From positions 62,001 through 126,000 of the forward strand of contig JAUZOE010000004.1 of assembly GCA_030706605.1 (NCBI GenBank): a stretch of DNA of 64,000 nt, given 5' to 3'. Each line of letters opens with the position of its first letter. Positions within the stretch are counted from its first letter, which is position 1. The notes beneath the pieces were generated by a model. It was not told the origin of the DNA. It made no database searches and saw nothing but the letters and a program-made list of their open reading frames with translations. The translations under genes and the position numbers were made by a program. Source of the DNA: Bacteroidota bacterium (lineage in GTDB: Bacteria; Bacteroidota; Bacteroidia; Chitinophagales; Chitinophagaceae). This document shows, one piece after another, positions 48,814 through 58,006 of the stretch.

Positions 48814-49515
48814 ATGGAAAATAAAAAACCGAAAATTCTTATTTGTGAAGACGATCCTAACCTTGGAATGGTTTTAAAAAATTATCTTGAGCTTAATGAT
48901 TATGACATTATACTGGAAAGAGATGGAAGGCTTGGCCTGGCTGCTTTTCAACGTGAAAAATTTGACCTGTGCCTGCTTGATGTAATGATGCCAAACATGG
49001 ACGGCTTTACTGTCGCTGAAGAAATCAGGAATGTGGACCCTGATATGCCACTGTTTTTCCTTTCGGCCAAAACAATGAAAGACGATATTATTAAAGGATA
49101 CAAACTTGGCGCAGATGATTATATTACCAAGCCCTTTGATAGTGATGTTTTATTGCATAAAATAAAAGCCATCCTAAAACGAAATGAAGAATTGCATCGC
49201 GAAGAAGCCAATGCAGAATATGATTTGGGGAAATATCATTTTAACCCACGCCTCCGCCAGTTAGGAATCGGTAAGGATTTACAAACCCTTTCACCAAAGG
49301 AAAATGAATTATTAAAAATGCTAAGTGAGTATAAGAATGATTTATTGCCAAGGGAAGCCGCCCTCAAAAAAATATGGGGAAGTGATACTTATTTCAATGG
49401 CCGAAGTATGGATGTTTATATAGCCAAACTCCGTAAGTATTTAAAAGGCGATCCCAATATTGAGATCGTAAATATTCATGGAAACGGATTCAGGTTAGTA
49501 GTTCAGGAAGCCTAA
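48814..49515 (+). CDS. OmpR-family response regulator (RprY-like)
   Basis: The 233-residue protein has a receiver domain with the acidic pair (ILICEDDPN), the phosphorylation site DLCLLDVMMPNMDGF, conserved LSAKT and GADDYITKPF, and a C-terminal winged helix (TLSPKENELLKMLSEY ... RSMDVYIAKLRKYLKGD). It resembles RprY of Bacteroides. No histidine kinase gene is adjacent, so its partner is encoded elsewhere. It would bind promoter DNA once phosphorylated; the regulon is not visible here. Confidence 0.92.
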   Translation: MENKKPKILICEDDPNLGMVLKNYLELNDYDIILERDGRLGLAAFQREKFDLCLLDVMMPNMDGFTVAEEIRNVDPDMPLFFLSAKTMKDDIIKGYKLGADDYITKPFDSDVLLHKIKAILKRNEELHREEANAEYDLGKYHFNPRLRQLGIGKDLQTLSPKENELLKMLSEYKNDLLPREAALKKIWGSDTYFNGRSMDVYIAKLRKYLKGDPNIEIVNIHGNGFRLVVQEA

Positions 49516-49540
49516 TTTTTTCTTCTCGTTTTAAATTTTT

Positions 49541-50239
49541 TCATTTTAACAGAACCGCAGCAACCACGCCTGCGGTTTCTGTTCTTAACCTGGTTTCGCC
49601 CAGGCTTACGGGAAGATAATTATGTTGAAGCGCCACTTCAATTTCACCTGGTGTAAAGTCTCCTTCCGGTCCTACCAGGATTAATTTAGATAACGTTTTA
49701 TCAAGATCAGAACTATTCAACACTTTTTTCTCTGATTCCTCACAATGTGCTATAAATTTTTGTCCGTAAGTCGCATTTTCTACCAATTCACTTATTTTAA
49801 CCGGCATAGATAATTCAGGAAGCCATGCCTGCCTGCTTTGCAGCATAGCACTGATTAAAATAGATTTCATTCTTTCTTCCCGGAAGTGAGTTTTTTCAGT
49901 ACGCTTACACAATAATGGAATAATAGATGACACGCCAATTTCTGTAGCTTTTTCTAAAAACCACTCAAAACGTGTGGCACTTTTAATCAATGAAATGGCA
50001 ATGGAAAGCCGGGGTTCTCTTTTTGGCAAAAATTCTTTAGCAAGGATTTTTACTTCTGACTTTTTTTTATGTACAGAAATTATTTCTGCAGTCAACATTT
50101 GGCCTTTTCCGTCTGTGATTAATAATTGGCCACCTTCCTGCATCCTCAGCACCTGTATTATGTGACGGGAAGTTTCTTCGCTTACAATAAACTGACTGGA
50201 GTCAGGTAAATTTTCTTCATAAAAAAATGCAAGCGCCAT
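49541..50239 (-). CDS. rsmE: 16S rRNA (uracil(1498)-N(3))-methyltransferase
   Basis: The 232-residue protein carries the SPOUT-family RsmE pattern: FIVSEETSRHIIQVLRMQEG near the start, FEWFLEKATEIGVSSIIPLL in the middle, and the SAM-binding knot LILVGPEGDFTPGEIE followed by SLGETRLRTETAGVVAA. It methylates U1498 in the decoding region of 16S rRNA. It ends 25 bases from the response regulator stop on the opposite strand. Confidence 0.94.
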   Translation of the reverse strand: MALAFFYEENLPDSSQFIVSEETSRHIIQVLRMQEGGQLLITDGKGQMLTAEIISVHKKKSEVKILAKEFLPKREPRLSIAISLIKSATRFEWFLEKATEIGVSSIIPLLCKRTEKTHFREERMKSILISAMLQSRQAWLPELSMPVKISELVENATYGQKFIAHCEESEKKVLNSSDLDKTLSKLILVGPEGDFTPGEIEVALQHNYLPVSLGETRLRTETAGVVAAVLLK

Positions 50240-50289
50240 GGTAAATAATAAGAAATAGAGAAAAGTGTATAGTAAAGTAATACTAAATT

Positions 50290-51846
50290 CTAAAACGGCG
50301 AATCGTCATCAAATTCTCCATCGTTCATTTTACTCCCTTTTTGAATATATAGTTTTGCACCGTCACCATCAATATCTTTTACTGGTTTCCAGTTTCCGGT
50401 AGGCAGCCCACTTCCGAAATCATCAGAATCTCTTTCAACAAATTTCTGTATGTGTAACAATGCTTTCAATTTAATAGTATCCAATTGACCATTTCTGTGT
50501 TTGGCAATTCTAATATCTGTCTCACCCTTATTCGATTCACCCATTTCATTGGTAGTAATGTCATGATATTCCGGACGATACAGGAATATAACCATATCTG
50601 CATCCTGTTCTATAGCACCGGATTCTCTTAAATCGCTAAGCTGAGGCATTTTATTTCCTTCTTTTCTTTTTTCTACTTCCCTGCTCAACTGGCTCAGTGC
50701 AATTATAGGAACCTGCAATTCTTTGGCAAGTCCTTTCAGATCCCTTGAAATACGACTAATTTCCTGCTCACGGTTACTGTTCCTGTTTTCTCCGGTACCA
50801 CTCATTAATTGCAAATAATCAATGATAATGAGTCCAACATTATGTTTATTTTTCAACCTTCGGCATTTAGCCCGCAATTCAAAAATATTCAATGCTGCCG
50901 TATCATCAATATGTATAGGAGCAGATGACAGGCGATCAATTCCCTTTTTATACAATTGCTTCATTTCATGTTCTTCAAGTCTTCCACGGGAAATTTTCTC
51001 TAGCCATATTTCGCTTTCAGCACTTAAAATCCTTTGCACAAGTTGCGCAGAACTCATCTCCAAAGAAAAGAAACCGACAGCGGTAGGTTTTGTAGGATGT
51101 AAAGCCGCATTACGGGCAAGGTTAAGTGCAAAAGCAGTTTTACCTACTGAAGGACGTGCCGCCAGAACAATAAGATCACTGGCCTGCCAGCCATAGGTAA
51201 TACGGTCTAATGTTTCAAACCCGGAAGGCACCCCTGTAATTTCATCCTGTCGGGTCCTCAGATCTTCAATTCGTTGAATGGTTTTTACCAAAACAGAATC
51301 TATACTGGCGTAATCTCTCTTTAAATGATTATTGGTAATTTCAAAAAGTTTACTTTCTGCCATATCCAGCAATTCAAAAACATCGGTACTGTCTTCATAA
51401 GCATCACCAATAATTTCACTACTTATTTTAATTAATTCTCTTTGAATAAATTTCTGAAGAATTATCCTGGCATGAATCTCAATATTTGCAGAAGAAACTA
51501 CGGAATTGGTAAGTTTGGTTACATAAAAAGGACCGCCCACAAGGTCAAGTTCTTCCCTGAATTTCAATTCTTCAACAACAGTAAGTAAATCAATCGGTGA
51601 ATTTTTTTGCTGCAACCCCTGCATTGTCCTAAAAATACGTTGGTGAGCTTCTACGTAAAAACATTCCGGCTTTAAAATTTCTACCACTACATCGAAAGCA
51701 TTTTTTTCCAACATCACAGCACCTAAAACTGCTTCTTCCAATTCTTTAGCCTGAGGTGGAACTTTGCCAAACATCATGGTTCCCATTTCGAGAGAGCCAC
51801 TTTTTCTCCTCGGTTTTCTATCTTTATTAATGTTAGTAAGCTCCAT
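50290..51846 (-). CDS. dnaB: replicative DNA helicase DnaB
   Basis: The 518-residue protein shows an N-terminal domain (PPQAKELEEAVLGAVMLEKN), a linker and a RecA-like motor domain. Walker A is VLAARPSVGKTAFALNLARN, followed by FFSLEMSSAQLVQRI, LIIIDYLQLM, QEISRISRDLKGLAKELQVP and DLRESGAIEQDADMVIFLYR. This is the hexameric helicase that unwinds DNA ahead of the fork. It sits 50 bases upstream of rsmE in the same direction and probably shares its transcript. Confidence 0.96.
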   Translation of the reverse strand: MELTNINKDRKPRRKSGSLEMGTMMFGKVPPQAKELEEAVLGAVMLEKNAFDVVVEILKPECFYVEAHQRIFRTMQGLQQKNSPIDLLTVVEELKFREELDLVGGPFYVTKLTNSVVSSANIEIHARIILQKFIQRELIKISSEIIGDAYEDSTDVFELLDMAESKLFEITNNHLKRDYASIDSVLVKTIQRIEDLRTRQDEITGVPSGFETLDRITYGWQASDLIVLAARPSVGKTAFALNLARNAALHPTKPTAVGFFSLEMSSAQLVQRILSAESEIWLEKISRGRLEEHEMKQLYKKGIDRLSSAPIHIDDTAALNIFELRAKCRRLKNKHNVGLIIIDYLQLMSGTGENRNSNREQEISRISRDLKGLAKELQVPIIALSQLSREVEKRKEGNKMPQLSDLRESGAIEQDADMVIFLYRPEYHDITTNEMGESNKGETDIRIAKHRNGQLDTIKLKALLHIQKFVERDSDDFGSGLPTGNWKPVKDIDGDGAKLYIQKGSKMNDGEFDDDSPF

Positions 51847-52299
51847 TTTCTAATTTCCCTTTTTGCAATTTTTTTTGAATGATTTTTTTTCAATTTTCAT
51901 AAGTGGGCGACTAAGGTAAAGTACAAATTCCTATTTAAATAAATTGTTAAGCCCTAATATTTATACCACTCTAATTCACATGTATATTAACATAAAATTG
52001 CACGTTATCAACATTAAATACTTATTTTCTCACAAAAAAAAATATTTTTCCGTTATTTTTCATCTACAATACACATATAATTGTGAACAAATATTTTCTC
52101 ATTTTTAGGGTGAAATAAAATAAATTTTCCGTAGCGATTACTGAAAAAAATACTCGTTTTTTTGAGGGGGGGAAATTACGTTTATAACACCAAAACGAAG
52201 CTAAAAATTGTTTAGACAAAATACATCCCTGTTTCTTACTACATCTTTCTTATTTTTGGAATTCTTAAATATTTAAAGACGACTTTTTACAAAAATTAA
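51847..52299. promoter_or_regulatory. divergent control region between dnaB and pheT
   Basis: About 450 bases without a gene, very AT-rich. Visible: a run of G at 52166-52171, and TATTTTTG at 52251-52258, a full match to the Bacteroidota -7 element about 42 bases before the pheT start, but with no TTTG at the correct -33 spacing. TTATCAACA at 52005-52013 is one mismatch from the DnaA box. Confidence 0.45.
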
Positions 52300-54753
52300 A
52301 TGAAGATCAGTTACAATTGGCTTAAAGAATATCTACCCACAGACGAGATTACTTCTAAAATGACGGAAAACCCGCATAAACTGGACAATATCCTGACATC
52401 GGTAGGACTTGAAGTAGAAAATATCGAAAAATTTGAGGAGGTTTCCAATGGTCTGGAAGGGCTTATCATAGGCGAAGTAATCACTTGTGAAAAACATCCG
52501 GATGCTGACAAATTAAAAATTACTACTATTGATAACGGAAAAGAAGAAACGCTGCAAATAGTTTGTGGAGCTGCAAATGTGGCTGTGGGGCAAAAAGTAA
52601 TAGTTGCTACCGTGGGAACTACACTTTATCCAATAACAGGTGAGCCTTTTACAATTAAAAAGGCAAAAATACGAGGTGTAGAAAGTAATGGGATGCTATG
52701 TGCAGAAGATGAAATTGGCATTGGCAAAAGTCATAATGGGATCATTGTACTACCCCATGAGGCTACACCAGGAATGACGGCCAAAGAATATTATCAGGTT
52801 TATAATGACTGGACAATCGAAATCGGGCTGACTCCCAACCGAATGGATGCCATGAGCCATCTCGGTGTTGCCAAAGATGTATGCGCTTATCTTGCCCATC
52901 ATAATAATAAGGAAATAAAAGTAATCCCTCCCTATAAAAATAATTTTAAACCGGATGCGACTCTGTCCCAGTTAAAAATTGAGATTAATAACCATGAAAA
53001 TTGCGAAAGATATTCCGGTGTAAATATTTCAGGGATCAAAGTAGCGGCATCCCCCCGCTGGCTACAAAATAAACTTAAAAGTATCGGGCTACGACCTGTT
53101 AATAACATTGTCGATATCACGAATTTTATTTTACATGAAACAGGACAGCCTCTGCATGCTTTCGATGCTGATAAAATAAAGGGAAATAAAATAATCGTAA
53201 GGACGCTCCCCGCAGATACTCCCTTTATTACTCTTGACGAAAAAGAGCGTAAACTCAGCGGCAACGATATTATGATCTGCAATGGAGAAAATGAACCAAT
53301 GTGTATTGCAGGTGTTTTTGGTGGGTTAGAAAGTGGAGTTTCTGAATCTACCGCCAACCTTTTTTTAGAAAGCGCCTGGTTTAATCCTGCTTCAATCAGG
53401 AAGTCATTACTGCTTCACAATTTAAGAACTGAAGCCGCCATCCGTTTTGAAAAAGGTGTTGACATCAGTAACACTGTTAATGTTTTAAAACGAGCTGCAT
53501 TACTGATAAAAGAAATTGCCGGAGGAACTATTTCTTCAGAAATAACAGACATTTATCCTTCTCCAAAAGTGAAAAAGAAAATCACTTTATCGTATCAATA
53601 CCTGAAAAAGATCAGTGGGAAAAATTATCACCAGGATACCATTCGGAATATTTTAAAGAACCTGAATTTTACCATCTTACGTGAAGGAATAGATGATATC
53701 CAGGTAGAAGTTCCTTACAGTAATCCCGACATTTCGATTCCTGTGGATATCATTGAAGAAATTATGAGAATTGACGGACTGGATAATGTTGAAATTCCTT
53801 CTTCTATCAAAATATCACCAGCAATCGATAATGGGATAAACGCTTCACAAAAAAAAGAAAAAGTAATTAACTGGCTAACCGGAAACGGATTTTCTGAAAT
53901 CTTTACCAATTCAATAACAAACAGCAATTATTTTGATGCTGAAACACTTACTTATACAGTAAAAATCATTAACAGCCTGAGCGAAGGTTTGAATGTAATG
54001 CGTCCATCCATGCTGCCAACAGGGCTAGAATGCATTGCCTATAACATCAATCGAAAAAATGCCAATCTTTTGTTTTTAGAATTTGGGAAGACCTATTATG
54101 TTATGGAAGGTGCCTATAAAGAAAATGAAAATCTGGCCCTGTATTTTACAGGAAATAAAAATGAGTTGAATTGGAATTCATCGGCTAAAAAAATAGATAT
54201 TTATTTTGTAAAAGGCATTTGTGATTCTATTTTCTCTATTATAGGATTACAAAATTTTAGTTTTGAGACAGGCACCAATAATCAATTAAATGACTGTATC
54301 ACTGCTTCTGTAAATGGCGTGAATATTGCCACAGCAGGAAGTGTAAATCAATCAGAATTAGAACGATTTTCGATTAAACAATCCGTATTTTTCCTTAATA
54401 TCAATTGGCAAAAGTTAATTGAGCTCACTTCCGGACAAGTCATTTCTTTCGAGCCAATTGCTAAATATCCCCAAGTACAAAGAGATCTCTCTATTGTAGT
54501 TGATAAAAAAGTAAGTTATCAATCGGTTGAAGACCTGGTCAATTCAATCCAATTAGCCAAACTTTCCGGGCTTCGGTTATTTGATGTTTTTGAAAATGAA
54601 AAATTAGGAGAAAATAAAAAATCACTGGCGATAAGTTTTACTTTTTCTGATAAAGAAAAAACTTTGACCGATAAAGAAATTGACAGTATGATGAATAAAA
54701 TCATTACCCTTCTTGAAAAAAATCTCAATGCTGAAATAAGACGTAATGCCTGA
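52300..54753 (+). CDS. pheT: phenylalanine-tRNA ligase beta subunit
   Basis: The 817-residue protein has the full bacterial PheT layout. It starts MKISYNWLKEYLP, then has an EMAP-type tRNA-binding domain (IGEVITCEKHPDADKLKI, VCGAANVAVGQKV), the B3/B4 editing region (NNIVDITNFILHETGQPLHA), B5 and the C-terminal FDX-ACB anticodon-binding domain (YPQVQRDLSIVVDKKVSY). With the alpha subunit it charges tRNA-Phe in the cytoplasm. PheS is not adjacent. The stop overlaps the next start by eight bases. Confidence 0.97.
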   Translation: MKISYNWLKEYLPTDEITSKMTENPHKLDNILTSVGLEVENIEKFEEVSNGLEGLIIGEVITCEKHPDADKLKITTIDNGKEETLQIVCGAANVAVGQKVIVATVGTTLYPITGEPFTIKKAKIRGVESNGMLCAEDEIGIGKSHNGIIVLPHEATPGMTAKEYYQVYNDWTIEIGLTPNRMDAMSHLGVAKDVCAYLAHHNNKEIKVIPPYKNNFKPDATLSQLKIEINNHENCERYSGVNISGIKVAASPRWLQNKLKSIGLRPVNNIVDITNFILHETGQPLHAFDADKIKGNKIIVRTLPADTPFITLDEKERKLSGNDIMICNGENEPMCIAGVFGGLESGVSESTANLFLESAWFNPASIRKSLLLHNLRTEAAIRFEKGVDISNTVNVLKRAALLIKEIAGGTISSEITDIYPSPKVKKKITLSYQYLKKISGKNYHQDTIRNILKNLNFTILREGIDDIQVEVPYSNPDISIPVDIIEEIMRIDGLDNVEIPSSIKISPAIDNGINASQKKEKVINWLTGNGFSEIFTNSITNSNYFDAETLTYTVKIINSLSEGLNVMRPSMLPTGLECIAYNINRKNANLLFLEFGKTYYVMEGAYKENENLALYFTGNKNELNWNSSAKKIDIYFVKGICDSIFSIIGLQNFSFETGTNNQLNDCITASVNGVNIATAGSVNQSELERFSIKQSVFFLNINWQKLIELTSGQVISFEPIAKYPQVQRDLSIVVDKKVSYQSVEDLVNSIQLAKLSGLRLFDVFENEKLGENKKSLAISFTFSDKEKTLTDKEIDSMMNKIITLLEKNLNAEIRRNA

Positions 54754-55036
54754 AGCCATTGAACTTCATATAAAAAATATCCAGACTAAGCTACAATTGT
54801 TGCTAAAAAAACATGCTGCATTAGAAAAAGAGAATGCAAGGCTTGCCAGGGAAAATGAAGATTTCAAACTAAATGAAAAAAACATGGCCGAAAGAATATA
54901 TTTACTCAATCAACAGGTAAATATATTAAAAGCATCTATGGAGAAATTGGAAGGAAAAGAAAAAACTGAATTTGAAAAAACCATTAACGGTTATATAAAA
55001 TCAATTGAAAAATGCATTGGACTGCTAAATAATTAA
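54746..55036 (+). CDS. small coiled-coil protein between pheT and zapA
   Basis: The 96-residue protein is one long heptad-rich helix (LLLKKHAALEKENARLAREN) with a short C-terminal helix. It overlaps the end of pheT by eight bases and precedes zapA by two, so all three appear co-translated. Its shape and position suggest a division-associated partner of ZapA, analogous to ZapB, but there is no sequence signature that proves it. Confidence 0.75.
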   Translation: MPEAIELHIKNIQTKLQLLLKKHAALEKENARLARENEDFKLNEKNMAERIYLLNQQVNILKASMEKLEGKEKTEFEKTINGYIKSIEKCIGLLNN

Positions 55037-55038
55037 TA

Positions 55039-55326
55039 ATGTCAAACGATCAACTCATTCCTTTAAATATTATTATCGGTGACAGAAATTATCGCATCAA
55101 AATTCTGCCAACAGATGAAGAAGTAGTAAGAAAAACACTCAAAATCATCAATGATAAAATCATGGAATTCCGTTCACAATTTGCGGGAAAAGATATGCAG
55201 GATTATATTTCAATGGTTTTGATATGGTATGCCACTCAATCACGCGAAAACAACAATGAAACGCTGAGTGCAGGAGTGATGGAATCTTTGCTGAAAATGG
55301 AAAAGCAATTGAACGAAGTAATCTAA
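55039..55326 (+). CDS. zapA: cell division protein ZapA
   Basis: The 95-residue protein matches ZapA: LIPLNIIIGDRNYRIKILPT at the start forms the globular head, with VRKTLKIINDKIMEFRSQF, and a C-terminal coiled coil. ZapA binds and bundles FtsZ filaments at the division site. The pheT-zapA order also occurs in Firmicutes and other Bacteroidota, which supports the call. Confidence 0.88.
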   Translation: MSNDQLIPLNIIIGDRNYRIKILPTDEEVVRKTLKIINDKIMEFRSQFAGKDMQDYISMVLIWYATQSRENNNETLSAGVMESLLKMEKQLNEVI

Positions 55327-55334
55327 ATTCTTCA

Positions 55335-55362
55335 GATTGTTTAGCTGATCAGCTAAACAATC
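55335..55362. terminator. 28-bp perfect palindrome at the zapA/lysC convergent junction
   Basis: GATTGTTTAGCTGA is followed by its exact reverse complement with no spacer. The lysC stop codon (55351-55349) lies inside it. It begins nine bases after the zapA stop. It probably acts as a bidirectional terminator, although neither side has a long U-tract. Confidence 0.55.
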
Positions 55363-56665
55363 CATCATTTAACAACTGCATTGTCTTTTCTTTATGCTCG
55401 TGAGAAACAAGAATAGAAATATTATGCTGACTGCCACCAAAGCTTACCATACGCACCGGGATCTCGGATATACTTGAAAATACTTTTGCCAGAACATTTT
55501 CTGTCTTTGTAATATGGTAACCAACGATAGTAACGATAGTTTGCTCCCTGTCCACGTCAATACTCCCATACATCTCAAGTTCATTAATGATTTCAGGCAA
55601 ATAAGAATCATTATCGATAGTAAGTGACACAGCCACTTCAGAAGTAGTAACCATATCAATTGAGGTTTTATATTTTTCAAATACTTCAAATATTTTCCTC
55701 AAAAACCCATAAGCCAGCAACATACGGGTACTTTTTATTTTTATAGCCGTTATAAAATCTTTCGCGGCAATAGCCTTCACACCTTCACTATCTGATTCAC
55801 TCTCTATAAGTGTGCCATAAGCTCCGGGATCCATTGTATTCAATAACCTTACAGGAAATTTAAAATGCTGAGCCGGCCATATACTGGCAGGATGCAAAAT
55901 TTTTGCCCCAAAATAAGCAAGCTCTGCTGCCTCATCAAAACAAAGATGCTTTATGGGTTTTGTATTTTTTACTATCCGAGGATCGTTATTGTGCATTCCA
56001 TCAATATCTGTCCATATTTCACAAACCGATGCACCTATTGCAGCAGCAACTAATGATGCAGTATAATCGCTGCCACCCCTTTTTAAATTATCCACTTCAC
56101 CTCTTGCATTACGACAGATATATCCCTGTGTAACAAAAATATCAGTGTCTTGGTATTTTTCTAAAATTTGAGACAACTTTATTTTTATACTTTCCACCTG
56201 TGGTTCACCGGAAGGATCAATCGTCATAAAATCAAGCGCCGCAAGCCATACATGAGAAATATTTTGTTCGTGCAAATAAATACTAAAAAGCTTGGTGCTC
56301 AGCAATTCTCCCTGCGCCAGTATATCTTTATTTAAAGCGTCGCTATAAGAAATTTTTAAAATAATGTTCAGGAATTCAAAATGTTCAGCTAGAACGTCTT
56401 TGGCTTTCTGATACCATTTTTCGCTTTTTACGAGGTCCACAATAAAATTTTGATAATGCAACTCAAGGGCGTCAATATATTGCTTGGCCAATTCACGATC
56501 TCCAGTGGCAAGTGCATGACTTATTTCTGTAAGCGAATTAGTAGTACCACTTAACGCACTTAGAACCACCATTTTAGGTTCATCACCTTTAGTGATCAAC
56601 TTCCTGATCTCAGCCATTCTTTCAGGTTTCCCTACACTGGTGCCTCCAAACTTCATTACTTTCAT
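55349..56665 (-). CDS. lysC: aspartate kinase (monofunctional)
   Basis: The 438-residue protein opens with the signature VMKFGGTSVGKPERM, continues MVVLSALSGTTNSL, and has GGSDYTASLVAAAIGASVCE with WTDIDGMHNNDPR, all aspartokinase catalytic motifs. Two ACT domains follow (TRMLLAYGFLRKIFEVFEKY ... VRMVSFGGSQHNISILVS). No homoserine dehydrogenase domain is fused. It phosphorylates aspartate for lysine, threonine and methionine synthesis, and the ACT domains imply feedback control. Confidence 0.94.
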   Translation of the reverse strand: MKVMKFGGTSVGKPERMAEIRKLITKGDEPKMVVLSALSGTTNSLTEISHALATGDRELAKQYIDALELHYQNFIVDLVKSEKWYQKAKDVLAEHFEFLNIILKISYSDALNKDILAQGELLSTKLFSIYLHEQNISHVWLAALDFMTIDPSGEPQVESIKIKLSQILEKYQDTDIFVTQGYICRNARGEVDNLKRGGSDYTASLVAAAIGASVCEIWTDIDGMHNNDPRIVKNTKPIKHLCFDEAAELAYFGAKILHPASIWPAQHFKFPVRLLNTMDPGAYGTLIESESDSEGVKAIAAKDFITAIKIKSTRMLLAYGFLRKIFEVFEKYKTSIDMVTTSEVAVSLTIDNDSYLPEIINELEMYGSIDVDREQTIVTIVGYHITKTENVLAKVFSSISEIPVRMVSFGGSQHNISILVSHEHKEKTMQLLNDGLFS

Positions 56666-56764
56666 AGCCTTAAATCCCCTCCCGGGACATTTTATAAATT
56701 ATTAATAAAAAAGCGAGCAAAATTATCTGAATGAAGAAAACTTTCCAAAAAGAATAAACCAAAC

Positions 56765-57856
56765 TTAAGATAGCTTTTCAGGAAATGCAATTTCAAATTT
56801 TTCACCAATCTTTTTAAGATCTTCAATAACTACCTCCAATAAGGGAATCCCGTTTTCCGCCCTGTCTTTCTCCATCTCAATTTCCGGTTCACCAGGAATG
56901 TAAACCCTTTCCTGTCCTTCTACGGCTTTGGCATTTTTAAATCTATGTATCCATTGATCCATATTTTTTTTAAATTCATCTGCAGGGCGAAATGCATCAA
57001 TTCTCATTGCACCAAAAAAATGCCCGATTCCTTCGCCCGGCCCGTTTTCCGGCATGGGTATATAAGCCGGGAATGGAGGAACCCATGGACCATAATTGGC
57101 ACCACTCAGTACTGCCGAAAAAATATCCACAATGGAGCCTAAAGCATACCCCTTGTGACTTCCATGTTCTTTATCGCCACCCAATGGCAACAAAGCTCCA
57201 CCGTCTTTTAATGCATGTGCATCGGTGGTAGGTTCCCCGTTTTTTGTTTGCAGCCAACCTCCGGGAGCCTCATTATTTTTTCTTTGCAAAATTTCCAGTT
57301 TGCCATTAGAGGCAGTAGTAGTAGCAAAATCTGCAACAAAAGGCTGTTCCTTGCCGGAAGGTACAGCAACAGCAATAGGATTGGTACCCAATAATTTTTC
57401 AACAGAAAAAGTTGGAGCCACTATTGCAGATCCATTCGTCATAGCCATTCCAATCATATCATGTGATAAAGCCATCATCGCATGTGTTCCGGCAATGCCA
57501 AAATGATTGCTGTTTTTTACACTTACCCATCCTGTACCGCAATTTTTTGCTTTTTCTATAGCTACATTCATTGCAAAATGTGCCACCACCAAACCTAATC
57601 CAGAATCCCCATCAACAACTGCAGTAGAAGAGGTTTCATGCACAATTTTTATTACCGGATTCGCTTTAACTCTGTTAGCTTCCCACAAACGTACATAGCC
57701 TGAAAGTCTTGCTACTCCGTGGCTATCAACACCCCTCATATCGGCTGAGATTAAAGTGTCCGCAGCAGTTTTTGCATCTTTTTCAGAACACCCGATTTTT
57801 AAAAAAACCTGCTGAATAAAAGTGTATAAAGATGAATAAGTAAATTTTATAGACAT
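56765..57856 (-). CDS. malate/L-lactate dehydrogenase family (Ldh2) NAD(P)-dependent oxidoreductase
   Basis: The 363-residue protein has the unusual Ldh2-fold pattern: DMRGVDSHGVARLSGYV near the N-terminus with the catalytic His region, WVSVKNSNHFGIAGTHAM, LLGTNPIAVAVPSGKE, and EHGSHKGYALG. Members reduce oxaloacetate, pyruvate, ureidoglycolate or imines. The exact substrate cannot be told; malate dehydrogenase is the most usual annotation. It is upstream of lysC on the same strand, 100 bases apart. Confidence 0.88.
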   Translation of the reverse strand: MSIKFTYSSLYTFIQQVFLKIGCSEKDAKTAADTLISADMRGVDSHGVARLSGYVRLWEANRVKANPVIKIVHETSSTAVVDGDSGLGLVVAHFAMNVAIEKAKNCGTGWVSVKNSNHFGIAGTHAMMALSHDMIGMAMTNGSAIVAPTFSVEKLLGTNPIAVAVPSGKEQPFVADFATTTASNGKLEILQRKNNEAPGGWLQTKNGEPTTDAHALKDGGALLPLGGDKEHGSHKGYALGSIVDIFSAVLSGANYGPWVPPFPAYIPMPENGPGEGIGHFFGAMRIDAFRPADEFKKNMDQWIHRFKNAKAVEGQERVYIPGEPEIEMEKDRAENGIPLLEVVIEDLKKIGEKFEIAFPEKLS

Positions 57857-57886
57857 GGGAGCAAAAGTAAGAGATAACAGGAATTT

Positions 57887-57914
57887 TTTTAGATTTTAGA
57901 TTTTAGATTTTAGA
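57887..57914. repeat. four copies of the heptamer TTTTAGA
   Basis: The heptamer is repeated exactly four times and runs directly into TTTG. The final copy overlaps a Bacteroidota -7 promoter match, TAGATTTG (57911-57918), in front of the YebC-family gene. Such arrays expand and contract by slippage. Confidence 0.85.
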
Positions 57915-57918
57915 TTTG
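57911..57918 (+). promoter_or_regulatory. candidate -7 element for the YebC-family gene
   Basis: TAGATTTG is a full TAnnTTTG match about 90 bases before the GTG start. The -33 position falls inside the heptamer array, where TTTTAGA lacks the final G of TTTG, so the promoter may be weak or the match may be chance. Confidence 0.4.
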
Positions 57919-58006
57919 CCGGTATTGAAGTATGAATTGGTAGCGGATAGAAGTTACTTCAATTCAGGAAAAATGCAACATTTCAACATTTAAAATATTA
58001 AAATCT

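Noticed and set aside
51847-52299. Replication origin next to dnaB
   Set aside because: Only one DnaA-box-like site with a mismatch (52005-52013) was seen, with no cluster of boxes and no dnaA or dnaN nearby.
55444-57698. Several frames opposite or overlapping lysC and the Ldh2-family gene
   Set aside because: They lie within well-supported genes in other frames and have no family features.
57862-57869. Minus-strand promoter -7 element for the Ldh2-family gene (TACTTTTG)
   Set aside because: It is only five bases before the ATG and has no -33 partner at correct spacing, so it is probably chance.
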